DNA of 36,367 nucleotides from contig DWYR01000015.1 of NCBI GenBank assembly GCA_019118565.1, forward strand, positions 1-36,367, in the 5' to 3' direction. Shown here one piece after another: positions 26,540 to 35,642 of this stretch (position 1 is the stretch's first letter; every line of letters begins with the position of its first letter). The notes below the pieces were generated by a model. The model was not told the DNA's origin and did not search any database. It saw nothing but the letters and a program-made list of their open reading frames with translations. Origin of the DNA: Candidatus Alistipes avicola. GTDB taxonomy: Bacteria; Bacteroidota; Bacteroidia; Bacteroidales; Rikenellaceae. Made by a program: the position numbers and the translations under genes.

Positions 26540-27070
26540 ATGGCGACTAAACACCATAATCTCTCGCAGCTGGACGCTCCGCTGCCCTCGGCGGCCGACA
26601 TGAAATTCGGCATCGTCGTGGCGGAGTGGAACCGTGAAATCACCGAAGCGCTGCTCGAAGGGGCGGTACAGACCCTGCGCAGCGCCGGATGCCCCGACCT
26701 GAACATCCAGATCAAGTACGTTCCGGGCACGTTCGAACTGGCGTTGGGAAGTCAGTTCTTCGCCGAATATACGGACGTGGATGCCGTGATTGTCCTGGGT
26801 TGTGTGATCCAGGGAGAAACGCGCCACTTCGACTTCGTCTGCCAGGGTGTCACACAGGGAGTTACGCAACTCCAGCTGCAATGGAACATGCCGATCGCAT
26901 TCGGCGTGCTGACGGTCAACGACCAGCAGCAGGCTCTCGACCGTGCCGGCGGCAAATACGGCAACAAGGGCAACGAAGCGGCAGCAGCAGCCATCCAGAT
27001 GGTCAAACTGCAGATAGACATGGAGGCCGCCTCCCCCAATACGATTCCCGACCGCAAAAACATCAACTAA
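26540..27070 (+). CDS. ribH: 6,7-dimethyl-8-ribityllumazine synthase
   Basis: Penultimate step of riboflavin synthesis. 176 residues with an extended N-terminus of ~20. Motifs: IVVAEWNREIT, VPGTFELALG (substrate pocket), GCVIQGETRHFDFV with the catalytic histidine H96, and NKGNEAAAAAIQM. The usual arginine of GxVIRG is glutamine here. Ends at a terminator; the other rib genes are not in the window. Confidence 0.95.
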   Translation: MATKHHNLSQLDAPLPSAADMKFGIVVAEWNREITEALLEGAVQTLRSAGCPDLNIQIKYVPGTFELALGSQFFAEYTDVDAVIVLGCVIQGETRHFDFVCQGVTQGVTQLQLQWNMPIAFGVLTVNDQQQALDRAGGKYGNKGNEAAAAAIQMVKLQIDMEAASPNTIPDRKNIN

Positions 27071-27107
27071 ACGCAACAAATTTTTTTACGTATAAAAGTA
27101 TTTCCGA

Positions 27108-27146
27108 GACCGCAGCCTCGTCCATCCGACAGGTTGCGGTCTTTTT
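27108..27146 (+). terminator. terminator after ribH
   Basis: Eleven-base arms (27108-27118, 27131-27141, one G-U) and five T. Confidence 0.85.
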
Positions 27147-27191
27147 ATAAAAAATCATTCTTTTTCGTATCGATGCCATGTTTCATTTTGC

Positions 27192-27281
27192 TCCGTTATA
27201 AATCCGTTATAAACGAAGGAACAGCCGTCGTAACGAAGGCCTAATAACATTCCGTCCATCCGTACGTTTCAAAGACGAAGG
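27192..27281. repeat. direct repeats upstream of the PLP-dependent acyltransferase
   Basis: TCCGTTATAAA is repeated exactly in tandem at 27192-27202 and 27203-27213. ACGAAGG occurs at 27213-27219, 27233-27239 and 27275-27281, i.e. at offsets of 20 and 42 bases, close to whole helical turns. They lie in the 360-base gene-free stretch between ribH and the next gene, upstream of its promoter. Confidence 0.55.
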
Positions 27282-27377
27282 ATAATAAGAGCGCCTCGAA
27301 CCTCAAAACGATAAGTATTTATACCACTTTTCACGAAAAGAATCGAGGTACTTTGCACACACCCAGAATATTATTTA

Positions 27378-27385
27378 TACTTTTG
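27378..27385 (+). promoter_or_regulatory. promoter -7 box of the acyltransferase gene
   Basis: TACTTTTG matches the -7 consensus, with TTTG at 27352-27355 (spacing 22). ATG lies 45 bases further on. Confidence 0.6.
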
Positions 27386-27430
27386 TATGTATTAATCGCA
27401 TAATCTTAAAAAATCAAATAACGAACTCGT

Positions 27431-28702
27431 ATGGTAGATATCTTTGAACGCCTCGAAAAGAACGCCGGCGGCCCGATCGGCCAGTATATGGCTTATGCCC
27501 ACGGCTACTTTGCATTCCCCAAACTCGAAGGCGAACTGGGTCCCCACATGATCTTCCGGGGCCAGAAAATGTTGAACTGGAGTCTGAATAACTATCTGGG
27601 CCTGGCCAACCACCCCGAAGTACGCGAGGCCGATGCCAAAGGTGCTGCCGAGTTCGGCATGGCTGCCCCGATGGGTGCCCGCATGATGAGCGGACAGACC
27701 AAATACCACGAACAACTCGAGCGCGAACTGGCCGAGTTCGTAGGCAAACCCGACGCATTCCTGCTCAACTTCGGATACCAGGGTATGATCTCGATCATCG
27801 ACTGCCTGCTCACCCCGCGCGACGTGGTGGTCTACGATGCGGAGGCTCACGCCTGCATCATCGACGGTCTGCGCATGCACAAAGGCAAGCGTTTCGTCTA
27901 CGGACACAACGATATGGATTCGCTCCGTCTGCAACTTAAGCACGCTACCGAACTGGCCGAACAGCAGAACGGCGGTGTCCTGGTCGTGACCGAGGGTGTA
28001 TTCGGGATGAAAGGCGACCTGGGGCGACTCGACAAGATCGTTGAACTGAAAAAAGAGTTCAAATTCCGTCTGCTCGTAGACGATGCCCACGGCTTCGGAA
28101 CGATGGGTCCCCAAGGCCGCGGTACGGCCGCCCATTTCGGTGTCGTTGACGGAGTGGACGTACTCTTCAATACGTTCGCCAAGTCAATGGCCGGTATCGG
28201 TGCATTCGTCAGCGGTCCCAGATGGCTCATCAACCTCTTCCGCTACAATATGCGTTCGCAGCTCTATGCAAAATCACTCCCGATGCCGATGGTCATCGGG
28301 GCACTGAAACGTCTGGATCTGATCCGCAAGCACCCTGAATATCAGGAGAAACTTTGGGAAATTACCCGTGCCCTACAGAAAGGTCTGCGCGAGAACGGCT
28401 TTGAGATCGGTGTAACCCAGTCGCCTGTAACCCCCGTTTATATGAAGGGCGGTATTCCGGAGGCAACGAACCTGATCGTGGATCTGCGCGAAAACCACAA
28501 CCTCTTCTGCTCGGTAGTCGTTTACCCGGTTATCCCGAAGGGAGAGATCATCCTGCGACTGATCCCGACGGCAGCTCATACGCTCGAGGATGTAAACTAC
28601 ACAATCGAGGCATTCAAGTCGATCCGCGACCGTCTCGAGAGCGGTTTCTATCGTGACAAACCAATTCCGATGAAGGCCGACGAGGGCTTCTCGGTTCGCT
28701 AA
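27431..28702 (+). CDS. alpha-oxoamine synthase: serine palmitoyltransferase or cysteate acyltransferase-like
   Basis: A 423-residue PLP enzyme that joins an amino acid to an acyl thioester with loss of CO2. Key residues: H140 (ring-stacking, DAEAHACIIDG), D217/H220 (LLVDDAHGFG) and PLP lysine K251 (NTFAKSMAGIGAFV). Length and the N-terminal GYFAFPKLEGELGP and WSLNNYLGLANHPEVR blocks fit a Bacteroidota subfamily distinct from 2-amino-3-ketobutyrate ligase and from BioF. Characterised members of this broad group make the backbone of sphingolipids (serine substrate) or sulfonolipids (cysteate substrate). Alistipes relatives are known sulfonolipid producers, so cysteate is plausible, but the sequence alone does not settle it. 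Monocistronic, with a long upstream region. Confidence 0.75.
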   Translation: MVDIFERLEKNAGGPIGQYMAYAHGYFAFPKLEGELGPHMIFRGQKMLNWSLNNYLGLANHPEVREADAKGAAEFGMAAPMGARMMSGQTKYHEQLERELAEFVGKPDAFLLNFGYQGMISIIDCLLTPRDVVVYDAEAHACIIDGLRMHKGKRFVYGHNDMDSLRLQLKHATELAEQQNGGVLVVTEGVFGMKGDLGRLDKIVELKKEFKFRLLVDDAHGFGTMGPQGRGTAAHFGVVDGVDVLFNTFAKSMAGIGAFVSGPRWLINLFRYNMRSQLYAKSLPMPMVIGALKRLDLIRKHPEYQEKLWEITRALQKGLRENGFEIGVTQSPVTPVYMKGGIPEATNLIVDLRENHNLFCSVVVYPVIPKGEIILRLIPTAAHTLEDVNYTIEAFKSIRDRLESGFYRDKPIPMKADEGFSVR

Positions 28703-28720
28703 CCAACCATACAACAACAA

Positions 28721-28752
28721 AAAATCCCCGCAGAATATCTGCGGGGATTTTT
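28721..28752. terminator. bidirectional terminator between acyltransferase and clpB
   Basis: Fourteen-base perfect arms (28721-28734, 28738-28751), 3-base loop, A-run before and T-run after. Confidence 0.9.
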
Positions 28753-28789
28753 CATGTGGCAGGAGACCGGACTCTCCCTGCCGTCTCCA

Positions 28790-31387
28790 TTAATTCCTGA
28801 AGACCAGACCATCGGCATTCGCATCGATCACGATCGGCTTCTCCCGATTGACCTCACCGGCCAGAATCCGTTTCGACAGATCATTGACCACATAACGCTG
28901 GATGGTACGCTTTACAGGACGGGCACCATACAGAGGATCGTATCCGGCAGATGCCAACCAGTTCTTCGCCCCGGTCGTATAATCGAGTTCGATACCGTTA
29001 TGCTTAAGCATCTTGGCAACGATTCCCATCTGAATATCGACAATACGCTCAACCTCGGGACGGGTCAGGGGTTCGAACATCACGATCTCGTCGATACGGT
29101 TCAGAAACTCCGGCTTGAGTTGCATCTTCAGCAGTTCGATCACATCCTGACGGGTCTTCTCGACCACCTCCTTCGGCAGTTTCTGACCGTTGAAGGCAGG
29201 TGCGAAATTCTCCTGAATGATCTGCGAACCCATGTTCGAGGTCATGATGATGATCGTATTGCGGAAATCGACCGTACGTCCCTTGTTATCGGTCAACCGT
29301 CCGTCATCCAATACCTGCAACAAGATATTGAAGACATCGGGATGGGCCTTCTCGATCTCATCGAGCAGCACCACCGAATAGGGTTTGCGCCGCACGGCTT
29401 CGGTCAACTGACCACCCTCGTCGTAACCGACGTATCCGGGAGGTGCTCCGACCAGACGCGACACGCTGTGACGCTCCTGGTACTCGCTCATATCGATACG
29501 GGTCATCATGTTGTCATCGTTGAACAGGAACTCGGCAAGCGCCTTGGCCAACTCGGTCTTACCGACACCCGTCGTACCGAGGAAGATGAACGATCCGATC
29601 GGTTTACGGGGATCGCTCAAGCCGGCACGCGACCGACGAACGGCATCCGAAATGGCCGAGATTGCAGTATCTTGTCCAACTACTCGTTTGTGAAGTTCCT
29701 CCTCCATGTGGAGCAGTTTCTCACGCTCGGAGGCAAGCATTCGCGTCACGGGAATTCCCGTCCAACGGGATACGATCTCAGCTACATCCTGTGCATCGAC
29801 CTCCTCCTTGATCATTGCGCCATTGACCGAAGCGGCATTGAACTCCTCCTGCAAGGCATCGATTTTCTTCTGCGCCTCCTGGATCTTACCGTAACGGATC
29901 TCGGCAACCCGCCCGTAATCACCCTGACGCTCAGCCTGCTGTGCCTCAATCTTGAGTCGTTCGATCAACTCCTTGTTCTCTTCGATCCGCTTCAAGAGGT
30001 CACGCTCGCCTTCCCATTTGGCACGAGACTCGGCCCGTTTGGCATTCAGTTCCTCGATCTCCTTGGTCAGTTGCTCGACTCGCTGTTCATCGTTCTCCCG
30101 GCGGATCGCCTCACGCTCGATCTCGAGCTGACGGATACGCCGTTCGAGCGTATCGATCTCTTCCGGAACGGAGTTCATCTCCAGACGCAACCGGGATGCA
30201 GCCTCATCCACCAGGTCGATCGCCTTATCGGGCAGGAATCGCGACGTAATGTAACGCTGCGACAACTCGACAGCCGCCACGATCGCCTCGTCCTTGATAC
30301 GAACCTTGTGGTGACGTTCGTAACGATCCTTCAAACCACGCAGGATCGAGATGGCATCCTCGGTCGTAGGCTCATCGACCATCACCTTCTGGAATCGACG
30401 TTCGAGAGCCTTGTCCTGTTCAAAATATTTCTGATACTCGTCGAGGGTCGTCGCACCGATCGTACGCAGATCACCACGGGCAAGGGCCGGTTTGAGGATG
30501 TTAGCGGCATCCATCGCACCGCTCGATTTACCGGCACCGACCAACGTATGGATCTCATCGACGAAGAGCAGGATCTCACCATCGCTGGCAATCACCTCCT
30601 GTACGACCGCTTTCAAACGCTCCTCGAACTCACCCTGATACTTCGCACCGGCAATCAAGGCACCCATATCCAGCGAGTAGATCACCTTCGACCGCAGGTT
30701 CTCGGGCACATCGCCATCGACAATACGGTGGGCGATACCTTCGGCGATCGCCGTCTTACCGACACCGGCCTCACCGACCAGAATCGGGTTGTTCTTGGTT
30801 CGACGCGAAAGGATCTGCAGAACCCGTCGGATCTCCTCGTCACGGCCGATCACAGGATCGAGTTTACCGCTACGGGCCATCTCATTCAGGTTAATCGCAT
30901 ATTTTCCCAATGCATCGAACTCCTGAGAGGAGGTCTGTGAATCGACCGTTGCTCCCTTACGGAACGTCCGGATAGCCTCCAGCAACTCCTTCTCGGTAGC
31001 CCCGGCCCCCTTCAACAGATCGGCAGCCCTTCCGCGTTCGGCGACAAGTCCCAGTAACAGGTGCTCGATCGAAGCATACTTGTCATTAAAATTCTTCGTG
31101 AAGTCAACGGCCCGCTGAATCACCTTGGTCGTATCCTGCGAGAAGAACTGATCGCCCCCTCCGGATACTTTCGGCAACGAGGCAATCGCCTGCTCCACCT
31201 CGCCACGCAATCCGCGTACATTGATGCCGACACGCCCAAGCAGGAACGTACACAGCGAATCATCCTCCCGAATCAACACACCAAGCAGGTGCACCGGTTC
31301 GATGGCCTGACTTCCGCGCTCCTTGGCAAGAGTCGCCGCAGCCTGCAACGCCTCTTGCGCCTTAATCGTTAAAGTGTTGATGTTCAT
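28790..31387 (-). CDS. clpB: ATP-dependent disaggregase ClpB (Hsp100)
   Basis: 865 residues. The Clp N-domain repeats span ~1-145; NBD1 has Walker A GEAGVGKT (205-212); the long coiled-coil M-domain (~410-530: [21 protein letters not shown] and on) separates ClpB from ClpA/ClpC; NBD2 has [10 protein letters not shown] and the arginine-finger block. It rescues aggregated proteins with DnaK. The leader before the ATG is A/T-rich with no Shine-Dalgarno sequence and no full vegetative promoter; TGCCA/TGGCA half-sites cluster upstream, as for groES. The big opposite-strand open frame is a shadow. Confidence 0.98.
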   Translation of the reverse strand: MNINTLTIKAQEALQAAATLAKERGSQAIEPVHLLGVLIREDDSLCTFLLGRVGINVRGLRGEVEQAIASLPKVSGGGDQFFSQDTTKVIQRAVDFTKNFNDKYASIEHLLLGLVAERGRAADLLKGAGATEKELLEAIRTFRKGATVDSQTSSQEFDALGKYAINLNEMARSGKLDPVIGRDEEIRRVLQILSRRTKNNPILVGEAGVGKTAIAEGIAHRIVDGDVPENLRSKVIYSLDMGALIAGAKYQGEFEERLKAVVQEVIASDGEILLFVDEIHTLVGAGKSSGAMDAANILKPALARGDLRTIGATTLDEYQKYFEQDKALERRFQKVMVDEPTTEDAISILRGLKDRYERHHKVRIKDEAIVAAVELSQRYITSRFLPDKAIDLVDEAASRLRLEMNSVPEEIDTLERRIRQLEIEREAIRRENDEQRVEQLTKEIEELNAKRAESRAKWEGERDLLKRIEENKELIERLKIEAQQAERQGDYGRVAEIRYGKIQEAQKKIDALQEEFNAASVNGAMIKEEVDAQDVAEIVSRWTGIPVTRMLASEREKLLHMEEELHKRVVGQDTAISAISDAVRRSRAGLSDPRKPIGSFIFLGTTGVGKTELAKALAEFLFNDDNMMTRIDMSEYQERHSVSRLVGAPPGYVGYDEGGQLTEAVRRKPYSVVLLDEIEKAHPDVFNILLQVLDDGRLTDNKGRTVDFRNTIIIMTSNMGSQIIQENFAPAFNGQKLPKEVVEKTRQDVIELLKMQLKPEFLNRIDEIVMFEPLTRPEVERIVDIQMGIVAKMLKHNGIELDYTTGAKNWLASAGYDPLYGARPVKRTIQRYVVNDLSKRILAGEVNREKPIVIDANADGLVFRN

Positions 31388-31445
31388 ATTATATTTGTTT
31401 TAGTTATTCTTTTTTCGTTTTCGATATAAAATACTTACAAATAAC

Positions 31446-31510
31446 CTGCCAACTCTCGATCCCAGACAGAATGTCCGGAATATTCCCTTCGAGATGCCAT
31501 TTTGGCAAAA
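31446..31510 (-). promoter_or_regulatory. TGCCA/TGGCA half-sites upstream of clpB
   Basis: CTGCCAA at 31446-31452 lies about 58 bases before the clpB ATG. TGCCA-TTT-TGGCA (31495-31507), running into AAAA, lies further up. Two more TGCCA sites are at 31568-31572 and 31611-31615. The same half-site builds the repeats upstream of groES. Operator role is inferred. Confidence 0.4.
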
Positions 31511-31598
31511 TCTCGACAAATTTTCCTTTCATTCGCTCAAATTAACCTTTCGGCCTCATTTTCCTCCTGCCAGGAGAGTGAATCTATTATTTTATAAG

Positions 31599-31606
31599 TA
31601 TATTTG
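31599..31606 (+). promoter_or_regulatory. promoter -7 box of lipoprotein gene
   Basis: TATATTTG, full match; no -33 evident. It overlaps the upstream TTG start, favouring ATG 31634. Confidence 0.6.
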
Positions 31607-31633
31607 CTTTTGCCAAACCATTTCTTACATCCT

Positions 31634-32296
31634 ATGAAAAAACTATTACACATTCTGACCGTCATGCTCGCCGCATCGGTTATCAGTTCCTGCAATTCCG
31701 TATCAGATATGCTCGGCGGAACGAAGATGGACACGGAAGATGCGACTCGAAAAGTCGCCGAAACACTCAAAAAGAACATCGACTTCAATGAATGGAAAAT
31801 CTATCGGCTCGCGTGGATGGAAGGTGAAGAACTCGAAAACCAACTACAGTTGGTTGTTGTGGAGATGATCAATCGAAACAATGACTGCTTCACGCAATCG
31901 TTCCTGTTGAGCGGTCCCGGGGCAGGAAATATCAGTGAACTGAGCGCAGTAGGCGGCATGGCTACCGGACACGTTCTGTTTGACAAGACGACCGGCATCA
32001 CGCTCGACATGGTCGATCCGGCCGCGATTCAGAAACAATACGACGCAGCAAAGGCTATGATTCCAGAAGGGTACACGTTCCAAAGCATTGCCTCCTATAC
32101 GTTCCAGGAGACGATGCCCTCCGGAAGTGAATTCCTCGACCGGAACAAGAACCTGGGAGAGATCGTCGCCTCGTTCTGCGTAAATGTAACCGAAGATGGT
32201 AAAGAACAGGTTACGAGCGCAGGTAAAACCTCGATTCAATACTACGAGGTAACCTTCAACGTTCTGCCCGACGGATCGGTCGAAATGGCAGAGTAA
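31634..32296 (+). CDS. lipoprotein of unknown function
   Basis: 220 residues. Signal peptide MKKLLHILTVMLAASV then lipobox ISSC with acylated C20. The mature part begins NSVSDMLGG and has no domain I recognise; it alternates short helices (DATRKVAETLKKNIDFNEW) and strands, with one further cysteine in ASFCVNV. Not preceded by acidic residues after the cysteine, so no surface-export signal is evident. It is divergent from clpB across a 246-base region and ends at its own terminator. Confidence 0.75.
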   Translation: MKKLLHILTVMLAASVISSCNSVSDMLGGTKMDTEDATRKVAETLKKNIDFNEWKIYRLAWMEGEELENQLQLVVVEMINRNNDCFTQSFLLSGPGAGNISELSAVGGMATGHVLFDKTTGITLDMVDPAAIQKQYDAAKAMIPEGYTFQSIASYTFQETMPSGSEFLDRNKNLGEIVASFCVNVTEDGKEQVTSAGKTSIQYYEVTFNVLPDGSVEMAE

Positions 32297-32318
32297 TCAA
32301 TACTGTCCCATAAAAAGC

Positions 32319-32349
32319 AAAGGCGAAGAGACGAAGTCTTCGCCTTTTT
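32319..32349 (+). terminator. terminator after lipoprotein gene
   Basis: AAAGGCGAAGA / TCTTCGCCTTT with a 7-base loop and T-run. Confidence 0.88.
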
Positions 32350-32429
32350 GTGTTCAATCAAAAAAACAGGTTCTCCTTCCCCTGGAAATTAAGAGAGGGC
32401 TGACCTCTGGTTATTCGGATTTTGTTTGC

Positions 32430-32437
32430 TATATTTG
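32430..32437 (+). promoter_or_regulatory. promoter -7 box of dnaX-tyrS-folB
   Basis: TATATTTG, full match, with a weak -33 (TCTG at 32406-32409, spacing 20). It ends only 7 bases before the dnaX ATG, so transcription should begin within 1-4 bases of the start codon. Confidence 0.65.
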
Positions 32438-32444
32438 CGCAGCT

Positions 32445-34313
32445 ATGAGTGATTTTATCGTAAGTGCACGTAAATACCGCCCTGCCACGTTCGCCTCGGT
32501 CGTCGGACAGAAACACATCACATCGACCCTCAAAAATGCAATCGAACGCGGTCAGTTGGCTCATGCGTACCTGTTCTGCGGCCCCCGCGGAGTGGGTAAG
32601 ACCACTTGCGCCCGTATCTTCGCCAAGGCGATCAACTGCATGAACCCGCAAGGGGCCGAGGCCTGCAACGAGTGCGAATCATGCCGCAGTTTCAACGAAG
32701 GACGGTCACTCAACATCCATGAACTGGATGCCGCCTCGAACAACTCGGTGGAGGACATCCGCTCGCTGATCGAGCAGGTGCGGATCATCCCGCAGCTGGG
32801 CCGCTACTCGGTCTTCATCATCGACGAGGTCCACATGCTCTCGACGGCTGCCTTCAACGCCTTCCTCAAGACGCTTGAGGAGCCCCCTGCCCACGCGATC
32901 TTCATCCTGGCCACCACCGAAAAACACAAGATTCTCCCCACGATTCTCTCCCGATGCCAGATTTACGACTTCAACCGCATCCGGGTCGAAGATGCCGTGG
33001 AGTATCTGAAATACATCGCCTCGCAGGAGGGAATCACGGCCGACGACGAATCGTTGAACCTGATCGCCCAGAAAGCCGACGGCGGTATGCGCGATGCCCT
33101 TTCGATGTTCGACAAGGCCGTATCGTTCTGCGGATCGGAACTCCGCTACCAGGAGGTAGCCCAGACGTTGAACGTACTCGACTACGATACCTATTTCCAA
33201 ATGACCGATACGCTGCTGGCCGGGAACTATGCCGATGCCCTCATTGCATTCGACCAGGTCCTCGCACGCGGCTTTTCGGGACAGACCTTCATGGCCGGAC
33301 TGAACCGCCATATGCGCGACCTGCTCGTAGCCGGCAACAACCAAACAGTACGGCTGCTCGAATTCACCGGCACGCTCATGGAGCGATACCGGACGCAGGC
33401 GGCCGCCTGCCCTCCGGAATTTCTTTTCGGTGCCATATCTCTGCTCACGGAGCTGGACAGCAAGATCAGACAATCGTCCAACGGGCGACTGCTGGTAGAA
33501 CTGGGACTGATGAAAATAGCCGGTCTCGGTCAAAAAAAAAATAACCCCGACCGATCAGTAACCTACTCGCTGCCTCCGCTGACGGCTACGCCTGCAAGTG
33601 CCCCTTCGATCACCCCCGAGAAGGTCGGCCAACCGGCGACAACTACCGCAACGACAGTATCCAAGCAGTCAGAAACACCTTCAGCCGGTATACCAACACC
33701 TGCGAAGGTTCAAACGACAGCCGAAACCCCGATACAAAACGCATCGCCTCAGCCGGCCACAGGTGTCCCAAACACAAATACCGGCACCGAGACTCGATCG
33801 GAGACGATCACCCGCTCGGATGGGACGACATCCACCCCACGCCCCCGAATGTCCCGACTCGCATCCGGCATCTCCATCTCGGAGCTCGTGAACGGATCTT
33901 CTCGACAGGAAGAGTCCTCCGAAACAGTCGCCGCGACAGCTCCGGAACCAGTTTACGATCCGGCAAGTACGGAAAAACTGGAACAGGGACGTGAAAAGAT
34001 ATTGACACTAATTCAGCAGCAACGACCACGATTCGTCGCAGCCTTCGAGAAGATGGCATTCGAAGGACATACGATCCGAATCTCCGTCGCCACCTCCGTC
34101 CTGCGGGAGGAGATCCTGCGTAACAAGACCGAACTATTGATGCGAATCGCCGAAACGGTCGGAATCAACGGAATGCTGGAGTTGGACGTTGCCGTCAACG
34201 AGCAGATCAAGGCTTCAAAGCCTATCAAACTCGAAGACCGCGTAAAATACATGACCGAGAAAAATCCTCTGTTGACCGAGCTACGTCGTGCGCTCGACCT
34301 GGAGGTAGAATAA
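32445..34313 (+). CDS. dnaX: DNA polymerase III tau (and possibly gamma) subunit
   Basis: 622-residue clamp-loader ATPase. Domain I has Walker A GPRGVGKTT, a four-cysteine zinc module (NCMNPQGAEACNECESC) and the DEVHML Walker B box; then sensor 1 ATTEKHKILPTILSRC and domain III up to ~360. A Pro/Thr/Ser-rich linker (~365-500) leads to a C-terminal domain (GREKILTLIQQQRPRFVAAF to the end). A run of ten A at 33532-33541 sits exactly where domain III ends; slippage there would give a ~366-residue gamma-like form. Start ATG 32445 fits the promoter. tyrS follows after 30 bases. Confidence 0.96.
   Translation: MSDFIVSARKYRPATFASVVGQKHITSTLKNAIERGQLAHAYLFCGPRGVGKTTCARIFAKAINCMNPQGAEACNECESCRSFNEGRSLNIHELDAASNNSVEDIRSLIEQVRIIPQLGRYSVFIIDEVHMLSTAAFNAFLKTLEEPPAHAIFILATTEKHKILPTILSRCQIYDFNRIRVEDAVEYLKYIASQEGITADDESLNLIAQKADGGMRDALSMFDKAVSFCGSELRYQEVAQTLNVLDYDTYFQMTDTLLAGNYADALIAFDQVLARGFSGQTFMAGLNRHMRDLLVAGNNQTVRLLEFTGTLMERYRTQAAACPPEFLFGAISLLTELDSKIRQSSNGRLLVELGLMKIAGLGQKKNNPDRSVTYSLPPLTATPASAPSITPEKVGQPATTTATTVSKQSETPSAGIPTPAKVQTTAETPIQNASPQPATGVPNTNTGTETRSETITRSDGTTSTPRPRMSRLASGISISELVNGSSRQEESSETVAATAPEPVYDPASTEKLEQGREKILTLIQQQRPRFVAAFEKMAFEGHTIRISVATSVLREEILRNKTELLMRIAETVGINGMLELDVAVNEQIKASKPIKLEDRVKYMTEKNPLLTELRRALDLEVE
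33532..33541 (+). other. A10 slippery tract in dnaX
   Basis: In frame as CAA AAA AAA AAT. A -1 shift or one added A gives AAA then stop TAA at 33542-33544; loss of one A gives seven codons' grace (ATA to CAG) then TAA. The product would be the ATPase core without the tau-specific tail. A comparable A-run in Thermus dnaX works by transcriptional slippage. Confidence 0.65.
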
Positions 34314-34343
34314 GCAGAACACTAAAAAACAGAACATAAATCG

Positions 34344-35639
34344 ATGGCACTTAAAAACTTTGTCGAAGAACTCCAATGGCGCGGCATGATCCACACGATC
34401 ATGCCCGGTACCGAAGAACAACTGCAAAAGGAGATGACCACCGCCTATGTGGGAATCGACCCGACGGCCGATTCGCTCCACATCGGACACCTGGTAAGTG
34501 TAATGATCCTCAAACATTTCCAGATGTGCGGCCACCGTCCCATCGCCCTGGTCGGCGGTGCAACGGGCATGATCGGCGACCCGAGCGGCAAGTCGCAGGA
34601 GCGTAACCTGCTCGACGAGCAGACCCTCCGCCACAACCAGGAGGCGATCAAACGCCAGCTTTCGAAGCTGCTCGACTTCGAATCGGACGCTCCCAACGCG
34701 GCACTACTGGTCAACAACTACGACTGGATGAAGGATTTTTCCTTCTTGGATTTTATCCGTGACATTGGCAAGATGATTACGGTGAATTACATGATGGCCA
34801 AGGATTCGGTCAAGAAACGTTTTAACGGCGAAGGCGAAGGTATGTCCTTTACCGAGTTTACCTATCAGCTGGTACAGGGATATGACTTCCTCCACCTGTT
34901 CGAGACCAAGAACTGCAAAATCCAGCTCGGCGGTGCCGACCAATGGGGCAACATCACCACCGGTACCGAGTTGATCCGTCGCAAACTGGGGAAAGAGGCC
35001 TATGCGATGACCTGCCCGCTCATCACCAAAGCGGACGGCACGAAGTTCGGCAAGACCGAGAGCGGCAACGTATGGCTTGACCCGCGTTACACGTCGCCTT
35101 ACAAATTCTACCAGTTCTGGCTCAACACCAGCGACGAAGATGCAAAGCGCTACATCAAGATTTTCACGCTGCTGGATCGTGAGACGATCGAGAACCTGAT
35201 CGCCGAACACGAGCAGGCCCCGCACCTGCGCGTACTACAAAAGGCACTGGCCCGCGAGGTTACCGTCATGATCCACTCGCAGGAGGAGTACGAAAAGGCG
35301 GTCGAGGCTTCGAACATTCTCTTCGGCGGAGCTACTTCGGAGGCTCTGCACAAACTCGACGAGCAGACGCTGCTACAGGTTTTCGAGGGTGTTCCCCAAT
35401 ACAAGATCGCCCGCACGGAACTCGCAGGAATGCCCTTCATCGACCTTTGCGCTGCGAAGAGCGACATCTTCCCCTCGAAAGGTGAGTGCCGCAAGATGGT
35501 ACAGGGCGGAGGTGTCTCGCTGAACAAGGAGAAGGTTACCGATCCGATGCAGGCCCTACAGGAGAGCGATCTGATCGCCGGCAAATATCTGCTCGTTCAG
35601 AAAGGCAAAAAGAACTATTACCTGATCATCGCCGAATAG
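34344..35639 (+). CDS. tyrS: tyrosyl-tRNA synthetase
   Basis: 431-residue class I synthetase. HIGH motif at 46-49 (DSLHIGHLV), [17 protein letters not shown], tyrosine/tRNA-binding YQLVQGYDF and GGADQWGNI, and the second signature as KFGKT (234-238) in place of KMSKS. The C-terminus ([19 protein letters not shown]) is an S4-like RNA-binding domain. Cotranscribed with dnaX; folB starts 3 bases after its stop. Confidence 0.98.
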   Translation: MALKNFVEELQWRGMIHTIMPGTEEQLQKEMTTAYVGIDPTADSLHIGHLVSVMILKHFQMCGHRPIALVGGATGMIGDPSGKSQERNLLDEQTLRHNQEAIKRQLSKLLDFESDAPNAALLVNNYDWMKDFSFLDFIRDIGKMITVNYMMAKDSVKKRFNGEGEGMSFTEFTYQLVQGYDFLHLFETKNCKIQLGGADQWGNITTGTELIRRKLGKEAYAMTCPLITKADGTKFGKTESGNVWLDPRYTSPYKFYQFWLNTSDEDAKRYIKIFTLLDRETIENLIAEHEQAPHLRVLQKALAREVTVMIHSQEEYEKAVEASNILFGGATSEALHKLDEQTLLQVFEGVPQYKIARTELAGMPFIDLCAAKSDIFPSKGECRKMVQGGGVSLNKEKVTDPMQALQESDLIAGKYLLVQKGKKNYYLIIAE

Positions 35640-35642
35640 TCT

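Noticed and set aside
28754..30940. 728-codon open frame on the plus strand across clpB
   Set aside because: Exact antisense of clpB; low-complexity His/Leu/Asp/Arg-rich translation with no domain, produced by codon bias of the real gene.
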